Below the pieces are notes generated by a model, which worked only from the letters and a program-made list of their open reading frames with translations, ran no database searches and was not told the DNA's origin. From Glaciecola sp. 33A (lineage in GTDB: Bacteria > Pseudomonadota > Gammaproteobacteria > Enterobacterales > Alteromonadaceae): a stretch of DNA of 64,000 nt. The position numbers and the translations under genes were made by a program. Positions 12,265 through 20,458 of this stretch are shown here, piece by piece (the stretch's first letter is position 1; each line of letters opens with the position of its first letter). The stretch is taken from NCBI RefSeq assembly GCF_002836745.1, contig NZ_PJAR01000044.1, positions 310,001-374,000 on the forward strand, in the 5' to 3' direction.

Positions 12265-12711
12265 ATGACTAATCAACTACCAAATGTAATCCAGCAAGGT
12301 CAAAGCTACATGGAAGCTTGGCCAATGGAGAAGCAACTATATGGCCTTTTTCCTGAATGCAGAATTATTGCCGCGACCAAATTTGGTTTTAAAGTGATGC
12401 CAGCGCTGGCCGTATTGACGGTTGCAGTGCAATATCATTTTATGGGGTCCTCGCAATTGCCCCAAGCACTTACGTTGGGTTTATTCTTTCTAAGTTTACC
12501 AATTCAAGGCCTCATTTGGCTTGGGTTTCGCTCGCAAAAAGTACTGCCGCCGGCTATAAAAGTTTGGTATCAGGACATTTACCTCAAGATGCAACAACAA
12601 GGGTGTGCTGTAGAGCAACCAAAGTCTCAACCACGATTTCATGAACTGGCTTGCTTGTTGCGTACTGCTTATGCTGAGTTGGACAAAGCATTTACCAAAC
12701 ACTTATTTTAA
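12265..12711 (+). CDS. yfbV: UPF0208 membrane protein YfbV homologue
   Basis: A 148 aa inner-membrane protein with two hydrophobic segments, about residues 45-64 and 69-90, and a soluble C-terminal tail. It aligns along its whole length with E. coli YfbV, for example GQSYMEAWPMEKQL near the start and SLPIQGLIWLG in the second helix. In E. coli, YfbV has been linked to keeping the Ter macrodomain apart from neighbouring regions; the mechanism is not clear. It is monocistronic and divergent from trxB. The 213 bp gap upstream holds the two promoters and no gene that I can see. Confidence 0.85.
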   Translation: MTNQLPNVIQQGQSYMEAWPMEKQLYGLFPECRIIAATKFGFKVMPALAVLTVAVQYHFMGSSQLPQALTLGLFFLSLPIQGLIWLGFRSQKVLPPAIKVWYQDIYLKMQQQGCAVEQPKSQPRFHELACLLRTAYAELDKAFTKHLF

Positions 12712-12737
12712 ATTATCGACACTTTGTAATAACGCAT

Positions 12738-13229
12738 TCAATCAGCACAAGTTAATACGGTCTTGCATTTCTGGCAGCGGTAACGTTGCTTGCCGCGTGA
12801 TACCTTGTTATGACGAACGGTGCTTAACATTATTAACTTATTGCAGTCGCACCGATAAGCAAACTCTTGCATGCCGACATCGGCAACATTATATTTGTGG
12901 GTAACATGTGCATCTAAATTGAATAGTGAGCGCATAATACGTTGCCATTCTATGCCATGCGGCTTCACTTTTCCGAATTTTTGATAGCAAATTATATGTG
13001 CAACTTCGTGGGGAATAACCTGATATAAAAAGTCCTCGAAATTTTGAATGAATAGTTTTTTATTTAACTTGATTACATTTTTTTGTAAATGTGCGCTGCC
13101 TGCAATTTTACCTCGCTGATTCAAGCTAACAGAGGGCATTAAAAAGTGTGTTGAAAAGTACGTATTGGCAAGTTTACAGCTTTGTTCAATTGCTGTCTCT
13201 GCTGAGTGGAGAAGGTCGATATCGTTCAT
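12738..13229 (-). CDS. sprT: SprT family zinc metalloprotease
   Basis: A 163 aa SprT-like protein (E. coli SprT 165 aa). The zinc-metalloprotease motif HEVAHIICY lies near residue 76, a third ligand is likely in KPHGIEWQRIM, and the C-terminus has a zinc-ribbon with RCDCNKL and YRCQKCKTVL. It is related to the eukaryotic DNA-protein-crosslink protease SPRTN; the bacterial role is poorly defined. It is convergent with yfbV and lies downstream of sppA beyond a terminator. Confidence 0.9.
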   Translation of the reverse strand: MNDIDLLHSAETAIEQSCKLANTYFSTHFLMPSVSLNQRGKIAGSAHLQKNVIKLNKKLFIQNFEDFLYQVIPHEVAHIICYQKFGKVKPHGIEWQRIMRSLFNLDAHVTHKYNVADVGMQEFAYRCDCNKLIMLSTVRHNKVSRGKQRYRCQKCKTVLTCAD

Positions 13230-13251
13230 TCTTGTAGTTTACTGTAGGCAT

Positions 13252-13281
13252 AAAAAAATGGACAGTCGAAACTGTCCATTT
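13252..13281 (-). terminator. Rho-independent terminator after sppA
   Basis: A perfect 10 bp stem AAATGGACAG/CTGTCCATTT encloses the loop TCGAAA. On the minus strand it is followed by seven T. It lies about 70 bp past the sppA stop and just before sprT, so sppA and sprT are probably separate transcripts. Confidence 0.88.
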
Positions 13282-13348
13282 TTGCATTTATGTATAATAA
13301 CCTACTTTCAAAAAAAGTAAGTTAACAGCCATTACTTAGCGCTAACTT

Positions 13349-15214
13349 TTACTCAACTTGGCATTCAATGCACATTGCATAAGTTGCTAGTGGATCATTC
13401 AATTGTGTAAATTGTTTCAAGTCTGCATCGACTCTAGCTAATATTTCTTGAAAAGCACTTGTTTTCGGCTCAATATCTAAGCCAGAAAACATAGAGGCAG
13501 TCCCTGCTAAGAAACTTTGCCAGAACAATTCTTTGTCAGACAATGTTTTAACAATATACTTAATATCATAATCCTCTAATTCAGCCAAGGCAGCAGCTGA
13601 TTCAATCGCATCCTGTAAGTTTCCTAATTTATCTACTAAACCAAGCTCTAGTGCTTGCGTGCCGATCCAAACACGACCTTGTGCAATTTTATCAACCGCA
13701 TCTGCGGTCATTCCACGTTCAGTCGCCACTAGGTTGATGAAACGTTCATAGCCACGTTCGATGTTCATCTGGATAATCTGCTTTATACCAGGAGAAAGTG
13801 CTCGTGTCGGGCTCATACCAGCGAGTTCGGTTGTACCTACACCGTCGGTTCTCACGCCAACATATTCTAAGGTTCTTTCAAATGTTGTCATCATGCCGAA
13901 AATACCAATCGAGCCAGTTACGGTGCTAGGTTCAGCAATAATTTCGTCAGCGCTTGCAGATATCCAATAACCACCAGATGCTGCGTATGTGGCCATTGAG
14001 GCAACCACAGGTTTACCTGCTGCCTTGATGAGATCTATTTCTTTACGGATAACTTCAGAAGCAAAAGCACTGCCGCCGCCTGAGTCAACTTGCAATACAA
14101 CCGCTTTGACTTTGTCGTCTAGGCGCGCTGCTCTCAATAACGCAGCAGTGCTGTCGCCGCCTATTGTACCTGGCTTTTGAGTGCCATCCAAAATAGTGCC
14201 TTTGGCAATAACAATAGCTACTTTATCTTTAGATGATTCAGGTAACGCAATTTTTGGTGTGATTAATCCTAAATATTTCTGGTAACCAACAGTGTTGTAT
14301 CCTTGCTTATTATCAGCTTCACCTAACAGTGCGACCATTTCCTCACGGAACTCGTTACGTGATCTTAAGCCGTCAACCCAACCATTTTGCAATGCATATT
14401 CGGCAAAGTCACCGTTGACTGATTCAAATTTAGGCAGCAATTGTTCCATTTTCTCATCAAAATTGCTTATGTCCATGTTTCTTGCGATCGCAACATCTGA
14501 TTTATACTGGGCCCATAGCTCGTTCATCCAAGTTTCATTGGCAAGTCTAGCTTCAGGTGACATGTCGTCACGTAAAAAAGGTTCTACAGCAGATTTAAAC
14601 TTTCCTACTTTGAATACGTTTACTGAGGCGCGCAGTTTTTCCAAGCCTTCTTTATAATACATTCTATAACGACCATAACCCTCAATAATCATCGCACCCA
14701 TTGGGTTAAGATAAAGATTGTCAGCATGAGCGGCGAGGTAATACTGATTCTGTCCGTAATAATCACCCATTGCATAAATAGGTTTGCCAGAGGTTTTAAA
14801 GTCGACTAGTGCTGCGGCTACTAAACGCATTTTGTCTAAACCACCGCCACCAAGTCCACCTAATTGCAAGACCAAGGCCTCGATTCGTTTGTCTTCTTTG
14901 GCATTGTTGATGACCTTGACCAAATCTCTCACTAATATTTCGGGATTATCAGTAGCTTGACCAAATGCTTCAGCTGCAAATTTTGCAGCAGGTTCGACAT
15001 ATTGTTTCTCAATTACCAAGTTTCCGGTGAGATTTAGGACCAGCGCACTGCTTTTATCTACCGTTGATTTTTCGCCGCTTGAATTGCTAATTCCTACAAG
15101 AACGGCAATAAGTATGATGAAGAATATAAGGTTCAAAACGAACTTTCTCGTAAAATTAATCACGTTCCATGAACCGATGAAAAACGACTTAGTCCAACTT
15201 TTTTTCTCTGACAT
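13349..15214 (-). CDS. sppA: Signal peptide peptidase SppA, 67 kDa type
   Basis: A membrane-anchored serine protease that digests cleaved signal peptides. At 621 aa it is the long form (E. coli 618 aa) with two tandem S49 domains. One N-terminal membrane helix (about residues 25-43) is followed by the first domain with the catalytic Lys region near residue 200 (FKVGKFKSAVEPF). The second domain carries the nucleophile in ASMATYAASGGYWIS near residue 415. The nitroreductase gene lies beyond a small ORF on the other strand; E. coli also has sppA next to ydjA. Confidence 0.95.
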   Translation of the reverse strand: MSEKKSWTKSFFIGSWNVINFTRKFVLNLIFFIILIAVLVGISNSSGEKSTVDKSSALVLNLTGNLVIEKQYVEPAAKFAAEAFGQATDNPEILVRDLVKVINNAKEDKRIEALVLQLGGLGGGGLDKMRLVAAALVDFKTSGKPIYAMGDYYGQNQYYLAAHADNLYLNPMGAMIIEGYGRYRMYYKEGLEKLRASVNVFKVGKFKSAVEPFLRDDMSPEARLANETWMNELWAQYKSDVAIARNMDISNFDEKMEQLLPKFESVNGDFAEYALQNGWVDGLRSRNEFREEMVALLGEADNKQGYNTVGYQKYLGLITPKIALPESSKDKVAIVIAKGTILDGTQKPGTIGGDSTAALLRAARLDDKVKAVVLQVDSGGGSAFASEVIRKEIDLIKAAGKPVVASMATYAASGGYWISASADEIIAEPSTVTGSIGIFGMMTTFERTLEYVGVRTDGVGTTELAGMSPTRALSPGIKQIIQMNIERGYERFINLVATERGMTADAVDKIAQGRVWIGTQALELGLVDKLGNLQDAIESAAALAELEDYDIKYIVKTLSDKELFWQSFLAGTASMFSGLDIEPKTSAFQEILARVDADLKQFTQLNDPLATYAMCIECQVE

Positions 15215-15299
15215 TTTATTAATTTACCTTTTAATTTCGTTCATTTACTATGATATCGAACTGGTTTCAAAAACGACAACATTTAAATGTAATTGTTTG

Positions 15300-15476
15300 T
15301 TACAGTTTAATTTGTTGCTCGTTTAACCAGGCTTGAATTATTTGAGCTACTAGTTTGTGATCATTGTTTGCGTAGGTCATCAGTAGATCGCTTTGACGTT
15401 TTTGAATATGCGACGCCTTTGCATGTTTACGCATAATGCGTTGGAACGGCCTTAATTTTTTGGGTTGCTGCATCAT
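15300..15476 (-). CDS. Small basic protein of unknown function
   Basis: A 58-69 aa ORF (ATG at 15476, or TTG at 15509) between sppA and the nitroreductase gene. It is rich in Lys, Arg and Gln. A basic N-terminal half (KKLRPFQRIMRKHAKASHIQKRQ) precedes a probable helix LVAQIIQAWLNEQQ. I recognise no family and see no signal peptide or membrane segment. It lies 85 bp upstream of sppA on the same strand and could be transcribed with it. No convincing ribosome-binding site is visible at either start, so expression is uncertain. Confidence 0.45.
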   Translation of the reverse strand: MMQQPKKLRPFQRIMRKHAKASHIQKRQSDLLMTYANNDHKLVAQIIQAWLNEQQIKL

Positions 15477-15639
15477 AACATCGCGTGTTGTTCTTTCTTT
15501 TAGGTACAAGAGTACAATACAATAGGATAGAACACAGTATGCTATATGCCTACGTTTGTTTGCATAAAAATACTTTTGACTGTCGTTGTAATCCTAGACA
15601 GGTACCATAATTTATATACCGTTTTTTTTGGAGACGAAT

Positions 15640-16191
15640 GTGCAAGCCTTAGATCTATTACTAAACCGAAGTTCTCAACCACGATTGACCGAGCCAGCAC
15701 CAGAAGGAATTGTATTGGAGAACATCATGCAAGCAGCTTTGCGTGCGCCAGACCATCGCTGTTTAACACCTTGGCAATTTATTGTTTGTAAAGGAAAAGG
15801 ACTCGTTAAATTAGGAGAAGTATTCGAGCAGGCAGCAATAAATTCTGGCGTTGAACAAGCTATTGTCGACCGAGCTATGCAACTTCCATTGCGAGCACCA
15901 ATGGTCATTGTGGCTATTTGTAAATACAAAGAAGACGATAAGGTCCCTTGGGTTGAACAGGTCGCATCAACTGCTTGCGCTGTTCACAGTATGCAAATGG
16001 CAGCATTGGCGCAGGGTTTTCAGGGCGTTTGGCGATCCGGGAGTTATGCCCAAGACAAAACTGTTAAAGATGCGTTTGAGTGTTTTGAGCATGATGAAAT
16101 TTTGGGTTTTCTTTATGTAGGCAGCAGCAAGTTGAAAACCATGCCAAAACCAAAACGCGCAAGTAGTGCGTATTTCGATGTTTGGGAATAA
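15640..16191 (+). CDS. NAD(P)H nitroreductase, YdjA type
   Basis: A 183 aa FMN-dependent nitroreductase-family enzyme closely resembling E. coli YdjA. Start: GTG at 15640, with GGAG 8 bases upstream, giving MQALDLLLNRSSQPRLTEPAP. FMN-contact elements NRSSQPR, RAPDHRCLTPWQF and ALAQGFQGVWRSG are visible. The short length without the usual insertions is typical of YdjA. The physiological substrate is unknown. The gene stands alone on the plus strand. Confidence 0.9.
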   Translation: MQALDLLLNRSSQPRLTEPAPEGIVLENIMQAALRAPDHRCLTPWQFIVCKGKGLVKLGEVFEQAAINSGVEQAIVDRAMQLPLRAPMVIVAICKYKEDDKVPWVEQVASTACAVHSMQMAALAQGFQGVWRSGSYAQDKTVKDAFECFEHDEILGFLYVGSSKLKTMPKPKRASSAYFDVWE

Positions 16192-16218
16192 TCAGTTGTA
16201 GACGCTTTCTGTATATCT

Positions 16219-16257
16219 TCAAGCGAGATCATTGGAACGTCCAGCGAGCTCGCTTGA
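16219..16257. repeat. Inverted repeat between convergent genes
   Basis: Perfect 9 bp arms TCAAGCGAG (16219-16227) and CTCGCTTGA (16249-16257), with a nested palindrome GCGAGCTCGC. It lies about 27 bp past the nitroreductase stop and 56 bp past the end of the convergent gene. It has no T tract, so it may be an mRNA 3'-end hairpin rather than a classical terminator. Confidence 0.5.
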
Positions 16258-16288
16258 AACAAAGCATGTGTTGACATTTTCGAGAGGT

Positions 16289-16334
16289 TTTATGCCTCTA
16301 TTTTGAAAGGCTTTATGCCTCTATCTTGAAAGTG
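16289..16334 (-). repeat. Tandem duplication of a gene 3' end
   Basis: On the minus strand the last codons and stop of the 16313-17497 gene (TTTCAAGATAGAGGCATAA) are followed after a few bases by a second copy, TTTCAAAATAGAGGCATAA, with one mismatch. This is an imperfect tandem repeat of about 22 bp. It gives a second in-frame-looking stop context but adds no coding sequence. Confidence 0.75.
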
Positions 16335-17497
16335 AGTCCTGCATTATTTTGTAAACGTTTTATTAATGCATTACCCAGCGCTGGAGCAGTTGTATAAAAT
16401 CCACCTTGAATATTGTCCACATTTTCAACTAAACACAAAGCGCTTTCAGCAATCATACGAGACGTTGAACCGTAACCAGGATCAACCTCACCTGCAACGC
16501 TGACAATATGTGTTTTGTTGTTAATATCTTGACCGACAAACATGACGTCGTAAAAACCATTGTCACGTTCTTCCTTGGTCGGACCTTCGCCTGGCTTAGG
16601 ACCGTCATCGCCGCCCAATGACTTATCGCTGGCGACAGCGTTTGCTGTTGCTTCGCCACGTTCACCAGGACCGGTAAGCATCATTTCATCATATTTGAAA
16701 TTATGCCCATACTGATGGCCGAGTAACATATTTGAACGATGTACATTACGAGTGTTAATTGCAGCCATGATAAATGGTGCAACCCAACTTCCTAAAGCCT
16801 CATCAAAATACGGTTTTTCACCATTTGGTTGCTCGACAGCATTGGTTGTTGATGCCAGAGCATATGGATTTTTCAGTACTTCCATAACACTTGGGTCTGC
16901 AAATGCAGCTTTCATAGTGGCTTTTAAACTGGCTGCAGTGCCGCCTGAGAATTTGCCTTGCATTTTACGCACTCGACCTTTGACATATTCAAGTGGGAAA
17001 CCCGTTTCAGCAATTACTTTCTGCTGTAAATGGAATACGCCAAGGTCAAAAGGTATAGAATCGAAACCACATGAAAATACAATTTTAGCGCCACTGCTTT
17101 GCGCTTGTGTTTGATATTTAGTAATCATGTCGTGCATCCAAGTTGGTTCACCACAAAGGTCAACGTAACCAGTACCGGATACAGCACAGGCTCTTATCAA
17201 GTTTTCACCGTATAATTGATAAGGGCCTACTGTGGTTAACACAACAGCAGTTTGTTCGACTAATTTAGCGATACTATCCACGTCTTCACCATTAGCCTCT
17301 ATTAATGGCGTATCGGTAGGCGCATTTAATTGGTCTCGGACTTTGGCGAGTTTTTCCAAGTTCCTGCCAGCCATTGCCCAGCTAATTTGGTCATTACCTG
17401 CGTATTGACTAAGAAAGTATTCGACGACTAGCTTACCAGTAAAGCCAGTGGCGCCGAAAATCACAACATCATATTTTTTATTTGCGGTATTTAACAT
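16313..17497 (-). CDS. Saccharopine dehydrogenase-like NAD(P)-binding reductase
   Basis: A 394 aa protein with an N-terminal Rossmann motif VVIFGATGFTGKLVVEYF and the GRNLEKL and TTVGPYQLYGENLIRAC segments typical of the saccharopine dehydrogenase-like / trans-acting enoyl reductase family. Its closest named relatives act in lipid or polyketide reduction, and eukaryotic SCCPDH is a distant relative. The real substrate cannot be read from the sequence. It is a single gene between pykA and the convergent nitroreductase, with no pathway context. Confidence 0.8.
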   Translation of the reverse strand: MLNTANKKYDVVIFGATGFTGKLVVEYFLSQYAGNDQISWAMAGRNLEKLAKVRDQLNAPTDTPLIEANGEDVDSIAKLVEQTAVVLTTVGPYQLYGENLIRACAVSGTGYVDLCGEPTWMHDMITKYQTQAQSSGAKIVFSCGFDSIPFDLGVFHLQQKVIAETGFPLEYVKGRVRKMQGKFSGGTAASLKATMKAAFADPSVMEVLKNPYALASTTNAVEQPNGEKPYFDEALGSWVAPFIMAAINTRNVHRSNMLLGHQYGHNFKYDEMMLTGPGERGEATANAVASDKSLGGDDGPKPGEGPTKEERDNGFYDVMFVGQDINNKTHIVSVAGEVDPGYGSTSRMIAESALCLVENVDNIQGGFYTTAPALGNALIKRLQNNAGLTFKIEA

Positions 17498-17603
17498 GCT
17501 AGTCTCTTTATTAAAATAGTGTCAACGTAGCCCTTAACTATACGACCGAAGGTTGCTCGACAGTATTTTTTTAGATTATTTATGCGTATCACTCAAACTT
17601 CTT

Positions 17604-19040
17604 TTAAGCGATAGTCACAATTTTACATGCATTCGTAGCACCAACAGTTTCCATACGATCGCCATAAGTTAAGATCACTTGATCACCAACTTGCAACAGG
17701 CCTGATTCTTTTAGCGCCTCGATAACATCAAAGGTCAATGCACCAGGAAGGCTTTTTGTTGAATCAAAATATAGCGGTATAACACCACGGTAAAGCGCCA
17801 TCATGTTTAATGTTGCAATGTGTCTAGACATTGCAATAATCGGCAAAGACGTGGTAATTCTGGACATTAATTTGGGTGTTGTGCCACTTTCGGTGAGGCC
17901 AACAATCGCTTTAATTGTAGGTAAGTGATTTGCTGCATACACTGCTGACATAGCAGTCGTTTCACTCACATCTTTAAAGAATTCATCTAATCGATGTTTA
18001 GATATTTGAACGTTTGGGTGTAGTTCCGCACCTATACAAACTCGGGCCATTGCTTTAACAGTTTCAACCGGATATTTACCGGCTGCAGTTTCGGCTGAAA
18101 GCATCACTGCATCTGTGCCGTCAAGGACTGCGTTTGCCACATCCATGACTTCAGCACGCGTTGGCATTGGGCTTTCAATCATTGATTCCATCATTTGTGT
18201 AGCCGTAATGACAACCCGATTTAGCTGTCTGGAACGTGCAATCAATTTCTTTTGTACACCGACAAGTTCAGCATCACCAATTTCTACACCTAAGTCGCCG
18301 CGGGCTACCATAACGGCGTCAGACGCCAGAATGATATCGTCCATGGCTGCCTCGCTGGCAACAGTTTCTGCGCGTTCAACTTTGGCACAAATTTTAGCCT
18401 TCGAGCCAGCTTTCAGGGCTAGCTCACGTGCATAATCGAGGTCAGCGCCGCAGCGAGGAAAAGAGACGGCTAAATAATCAACACCAATTTCGGCTGCAGT
18501 AACAATGTCACGTTTGTCCTTCTCTGTTAATGCTTCGGCTGTCAATCCACCGCCTTGGCGGTTAATACCTTTATTATTGGATAGTTTGCCGCCAACCGTA
18601 ACCGTTGTAATTACTTTGCTGCCTTCAACGCGATTGACAAACAGCTGAATTCTACCATCATCTAATAACAATAAATCGCCTTCGCTAACATCATCAGGAA
18701 GGGCTTTGTAATCGATGCCAACGGCTTCATTGGTGCCTGCATTGACGTCGAGTTCGGCATCTAATGTAAATGTTTGTCCAATGTCTAATTGAACGGCTGA
18801 ATCTATGAAGCGAGAAACACGTATTTTAGGCCCTTGGAGATCGCCTAGAATAGCCACATATCTGTTCAGTTTTTTTGCCGCGATGCGTACTTTATTCGCG
18901 CGCTCAATGTGGTCTTGCGCATTACCATGCGAAAAGTTCATTCTAACCACGTTTGCACCTGCTGCTATAATGGCTTCAATCATCTCCTGGGTATCAGTTG
19001 CAGGACCTAAAGTGGCAAGTATTTTTGTTCTACGCGACAT
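17604..19040 (-). CDS. pykA: Pyruvate kinase II
   Basis: Converts phosphoenolpyruvate and ADP to pyruvate and ATP. The 478 aa sequence follows E. coli PykA rather than PykF: TLGPATDT and NFSHG near the start, the active-site Lys region [22 protein letters not shown], and [14 protein letters not shown] 19040 ([16 protein letters not shown]) is preferred over the in-frame TTG at 19052. It lies directly downstream of hexR on the same strand, an association also seen in E. coli where hexR, zwf and pykA are neighbours. Confidence 0.97.
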   Translation of the reverse strand: MSRRTKILATLGPATDTQEMIEAIIAAGANVVRMNFSHGNAQDHIERANKVRIAAKKLNRYVAILGDLQGPKIRVSRFIDSAVQLDIGQTFTLDAELDVNAGTNEAVGIDYKALPDDVSEGDLLLLDDGRIQLFVNRVEGSKVITTVTVGGKLSNNKGINRQGGGLTAEALTEKDKRDIVTAAEIGVDYLAVSFPRCGADLDYARELALKAGSKAKICAKVERAETVASEAAMDDIILASDAVMVARGDLGVEIGDAELVGVQKKLIARSRQLNRVVITATQMMESMIESPMPTRAEVMDVANAVLDGTDAVMLSAETAAGKYPVETVKAMARVCIGAELHPNVQISKHRLDEFFKDVSETTAMSAVYAANHLPTIKAIVGLTESGTTPKLMSRITTSLPIIAMSRHIATLNMMALYRGVIPLYFDSTKSLPGALTFDVIEALKESGLLQVGDQVILTYGDRMETVGATNACKIVTIA

Positions 19041-19135
19041 ATCTTTACTCAATTTGTGTTGTGGTTTCGGATTTATTTATTACTTTTATTTGTAATCAGT
19101 GACGTCTTGACGTTAAAACTCAAATCAATTGATAG

Positions 19136-19987
19136 CTACGTCTCTGTTTTGTTAAAGCGGCTGCCTCGTAAGGTGTCTTTTACTCTTTTTAAGTTCTCTC
19201 TAAACTTGGTGCCTCTGCGAAGAGTGAAACCCGTGGCTAACACATCAATTAATGTCAGTTGCGCAATACGGGACGCCATTGGCATATATAAGTCAGTATC
19301 TTCAGGAACCGCTAGCGAAAGTACGTAATTGCACTCTTTGCTTAATGGACTATCAGCAGAAGTTATACCTACAACAACTGCGTCATTTGATCTTGCTATT
19401 TGTGCAATATCAACCAAACTTTTGGTTCTACCCGTATGCGATATTAACATCACGACATCTTCTTCCGTGCAGTTCATACAACTCATGCGTTGCATTAACG
19501 TATCTTCAAAATAGACGACGGGCACGTTAAATCTAAAGAATTTGTTGAGTGCGTCATGAGCCACCGAAGAAGACGCTCCCACACCAAAAAATGAAATCCT
19601 TTTAGCTTGAGTCAGCAGGTCAACCACTCGATTGACCGTCGCGATATCAAGAGACTGACGAGCCACTTCTAAAGAGGCCATGGTGGATTCGAAGATTTTA
19701 TTGGTGTATTCAGTTGGCCCGTCAAATTCATCAACGTGGCGATTTACATATGGGGTACCATTGGCGAGGCTTTGCGCTAGATGCAATTTAAAGTCTGGGT
19801 ATCCTTTGGTGTCTAATCGTCTGCAAAATCGATTGACTGTTGGCTCACTAACGTTCGACATTTTAGCTAATGTTGCAATTGAAGAATGAATAGCCACTTG
19901 TGGATTAGCAAGGATAACTTCAGCCACTTTTTTTTCTGATTTACTGAAATCAGCTTTTTGCCGTGTAATTTTTTCGAGGATGTTCAT
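19136..19987 (-). CDS. hexR: Transcriptional repressor HexR (MurR/RpiR family)
   Basis: A 283 aa regulator with an N-terminal RpiR helix-turn-helix (about 1-77, including VSEPTVNRFCRRLDTKGYPDFKLHLAQSLANGTPYVNR) and a C-terminal SIS sugar-phosphate domain (about 120-260, FFGVGASSSVAHDALNKFFRFNVPVV and LISHTGRTKSL). In Shewanella, E. coli and Pseudomonas, HexR binds palindromes in front of zwf, edd, gapA and other central-carbon genes and releases on binding 2-keto-3-deoxy-6-phosphogluconate. ATG 19987 (MNILEKI) matches the family start better than the upstream in-frame start at 20041. It is divergent from zwf, with candidate HexR boxes between. Confidence 0.96.
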   Translation of the reverse strand: MNILEKITRQKADFSKSEKKVAEVILANPQVAIHSSIATLAKMSNVSEPTVNRFCRRLDTKGYPDFKLHLAQSLANGTPYVNRHVDEFDGPTEYTNKIFESTMASLEVARQSLDIATVNRVVDLLTQAKRISFFGVGASSSVAHDALNKFFRFNVPVVYFEDTLMQRMSCMNCTEEDVVMLISHTGRTKSLVDIAQIARSNDAVVVGITSADSPLSKECNYVLSLAVPEDTDLYMPMASRIAQLTLIDVLATGFTLRRGTKFRENLKRVKDTLRGSRFNKTET

Positions 19988-20090
19988 TATTATTATCTCA
20001 CTAAAGAGGCTTTTATTCACTCTCTTTGTTATTTTTAGCACGCTCCAAGTAAATTCGGAAATCCTTTTGGTCGCTCACGAACAGTTAAAC

Positions 20091-20105
20091 TGTAATAATA
20101 CTACG
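20091..20105. promoter_or_regulatory. Candidate HexR box 1, hexR/zwf gap
   Basis: TGTAATAATACTACG fits the HexR half-site arrangement TGTA-N7-TACA with one mismatch in the last base. It is nearer to hexR and could mediate autoregulation. The 20042-20458 gap otherwise contains AT-rich sequence and no gene. Confidence 0.5.
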
Positions 20106-20132
20106 ATTATTTTTAACGTTTGTCATTTTTGT

Positions 20133-20147
20133 TGTAACTTATTGACA
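20133..20147. promoter_or_regulatory. Weak candidate HexR box, hexR/zwf gap
   Basis: TGTAACTTATTGACA keeps the TGTA-N7 spacing but has GACA instead of TACA on the right arm, about 12 of 15 matches to TGTAATwwwATTACA. Listed only because it lies between two better boxes. Confidence 0.25.
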
Positions 20148-20368
20148 ACAATAATTAACATTTTACTGAATTTAACCCTGAGTATTACCGCTAGTTATCG
20201 CCCCATTTAGTTGTTTCATAGACAAAGATTTCTATGCTTTATAGTCATTATAAGTGCCGTAAATAGACAAATTTATGATTTTTAAGGTGACTTGTAGATT
20301 GATATTATAAAAACAAATGTGCTGTTTATTTTTTGTTAAAGAGTTTGGTGTTTCGAACTTGTATTAGT

Positions 20369-20383
20369 TGTAATATTACTACA
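20369..20383. promoter_or_regulatory. Candidate HexR box 2, upstream of zwf
   Basis: TGTAATATTACTACA is a full TGTA-N7-TACA palindrome, 75 bp upstream of the zwf ATG. It is the best match in this gap to the HexR consensus TGTAATwwwATTACA known from Shewanella and E. coli. Its position suits repression of the zwf-pgl-edd-glk-eda operon. Confidence 0.65.
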
Positions 20384-20458
20384 TTTGTTGTCTACTATGT
20401 ACAACGATTACCTGTCAATAATTACAATGTTGCATGAATTCGATGCAAAGAGGCTACT

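Noticed and set aside
14292-14657. Plus-strand frame inside sppA
   Set aside because: Antisense shadow of SppA with Ser/Leu-rich low-complexity translation.
19090-19104. TGTAATCAGTGACGT near pykA as a HexR box
   Set aside because: The left half-site is good but the right half lacks TACA at the N7 spacing.
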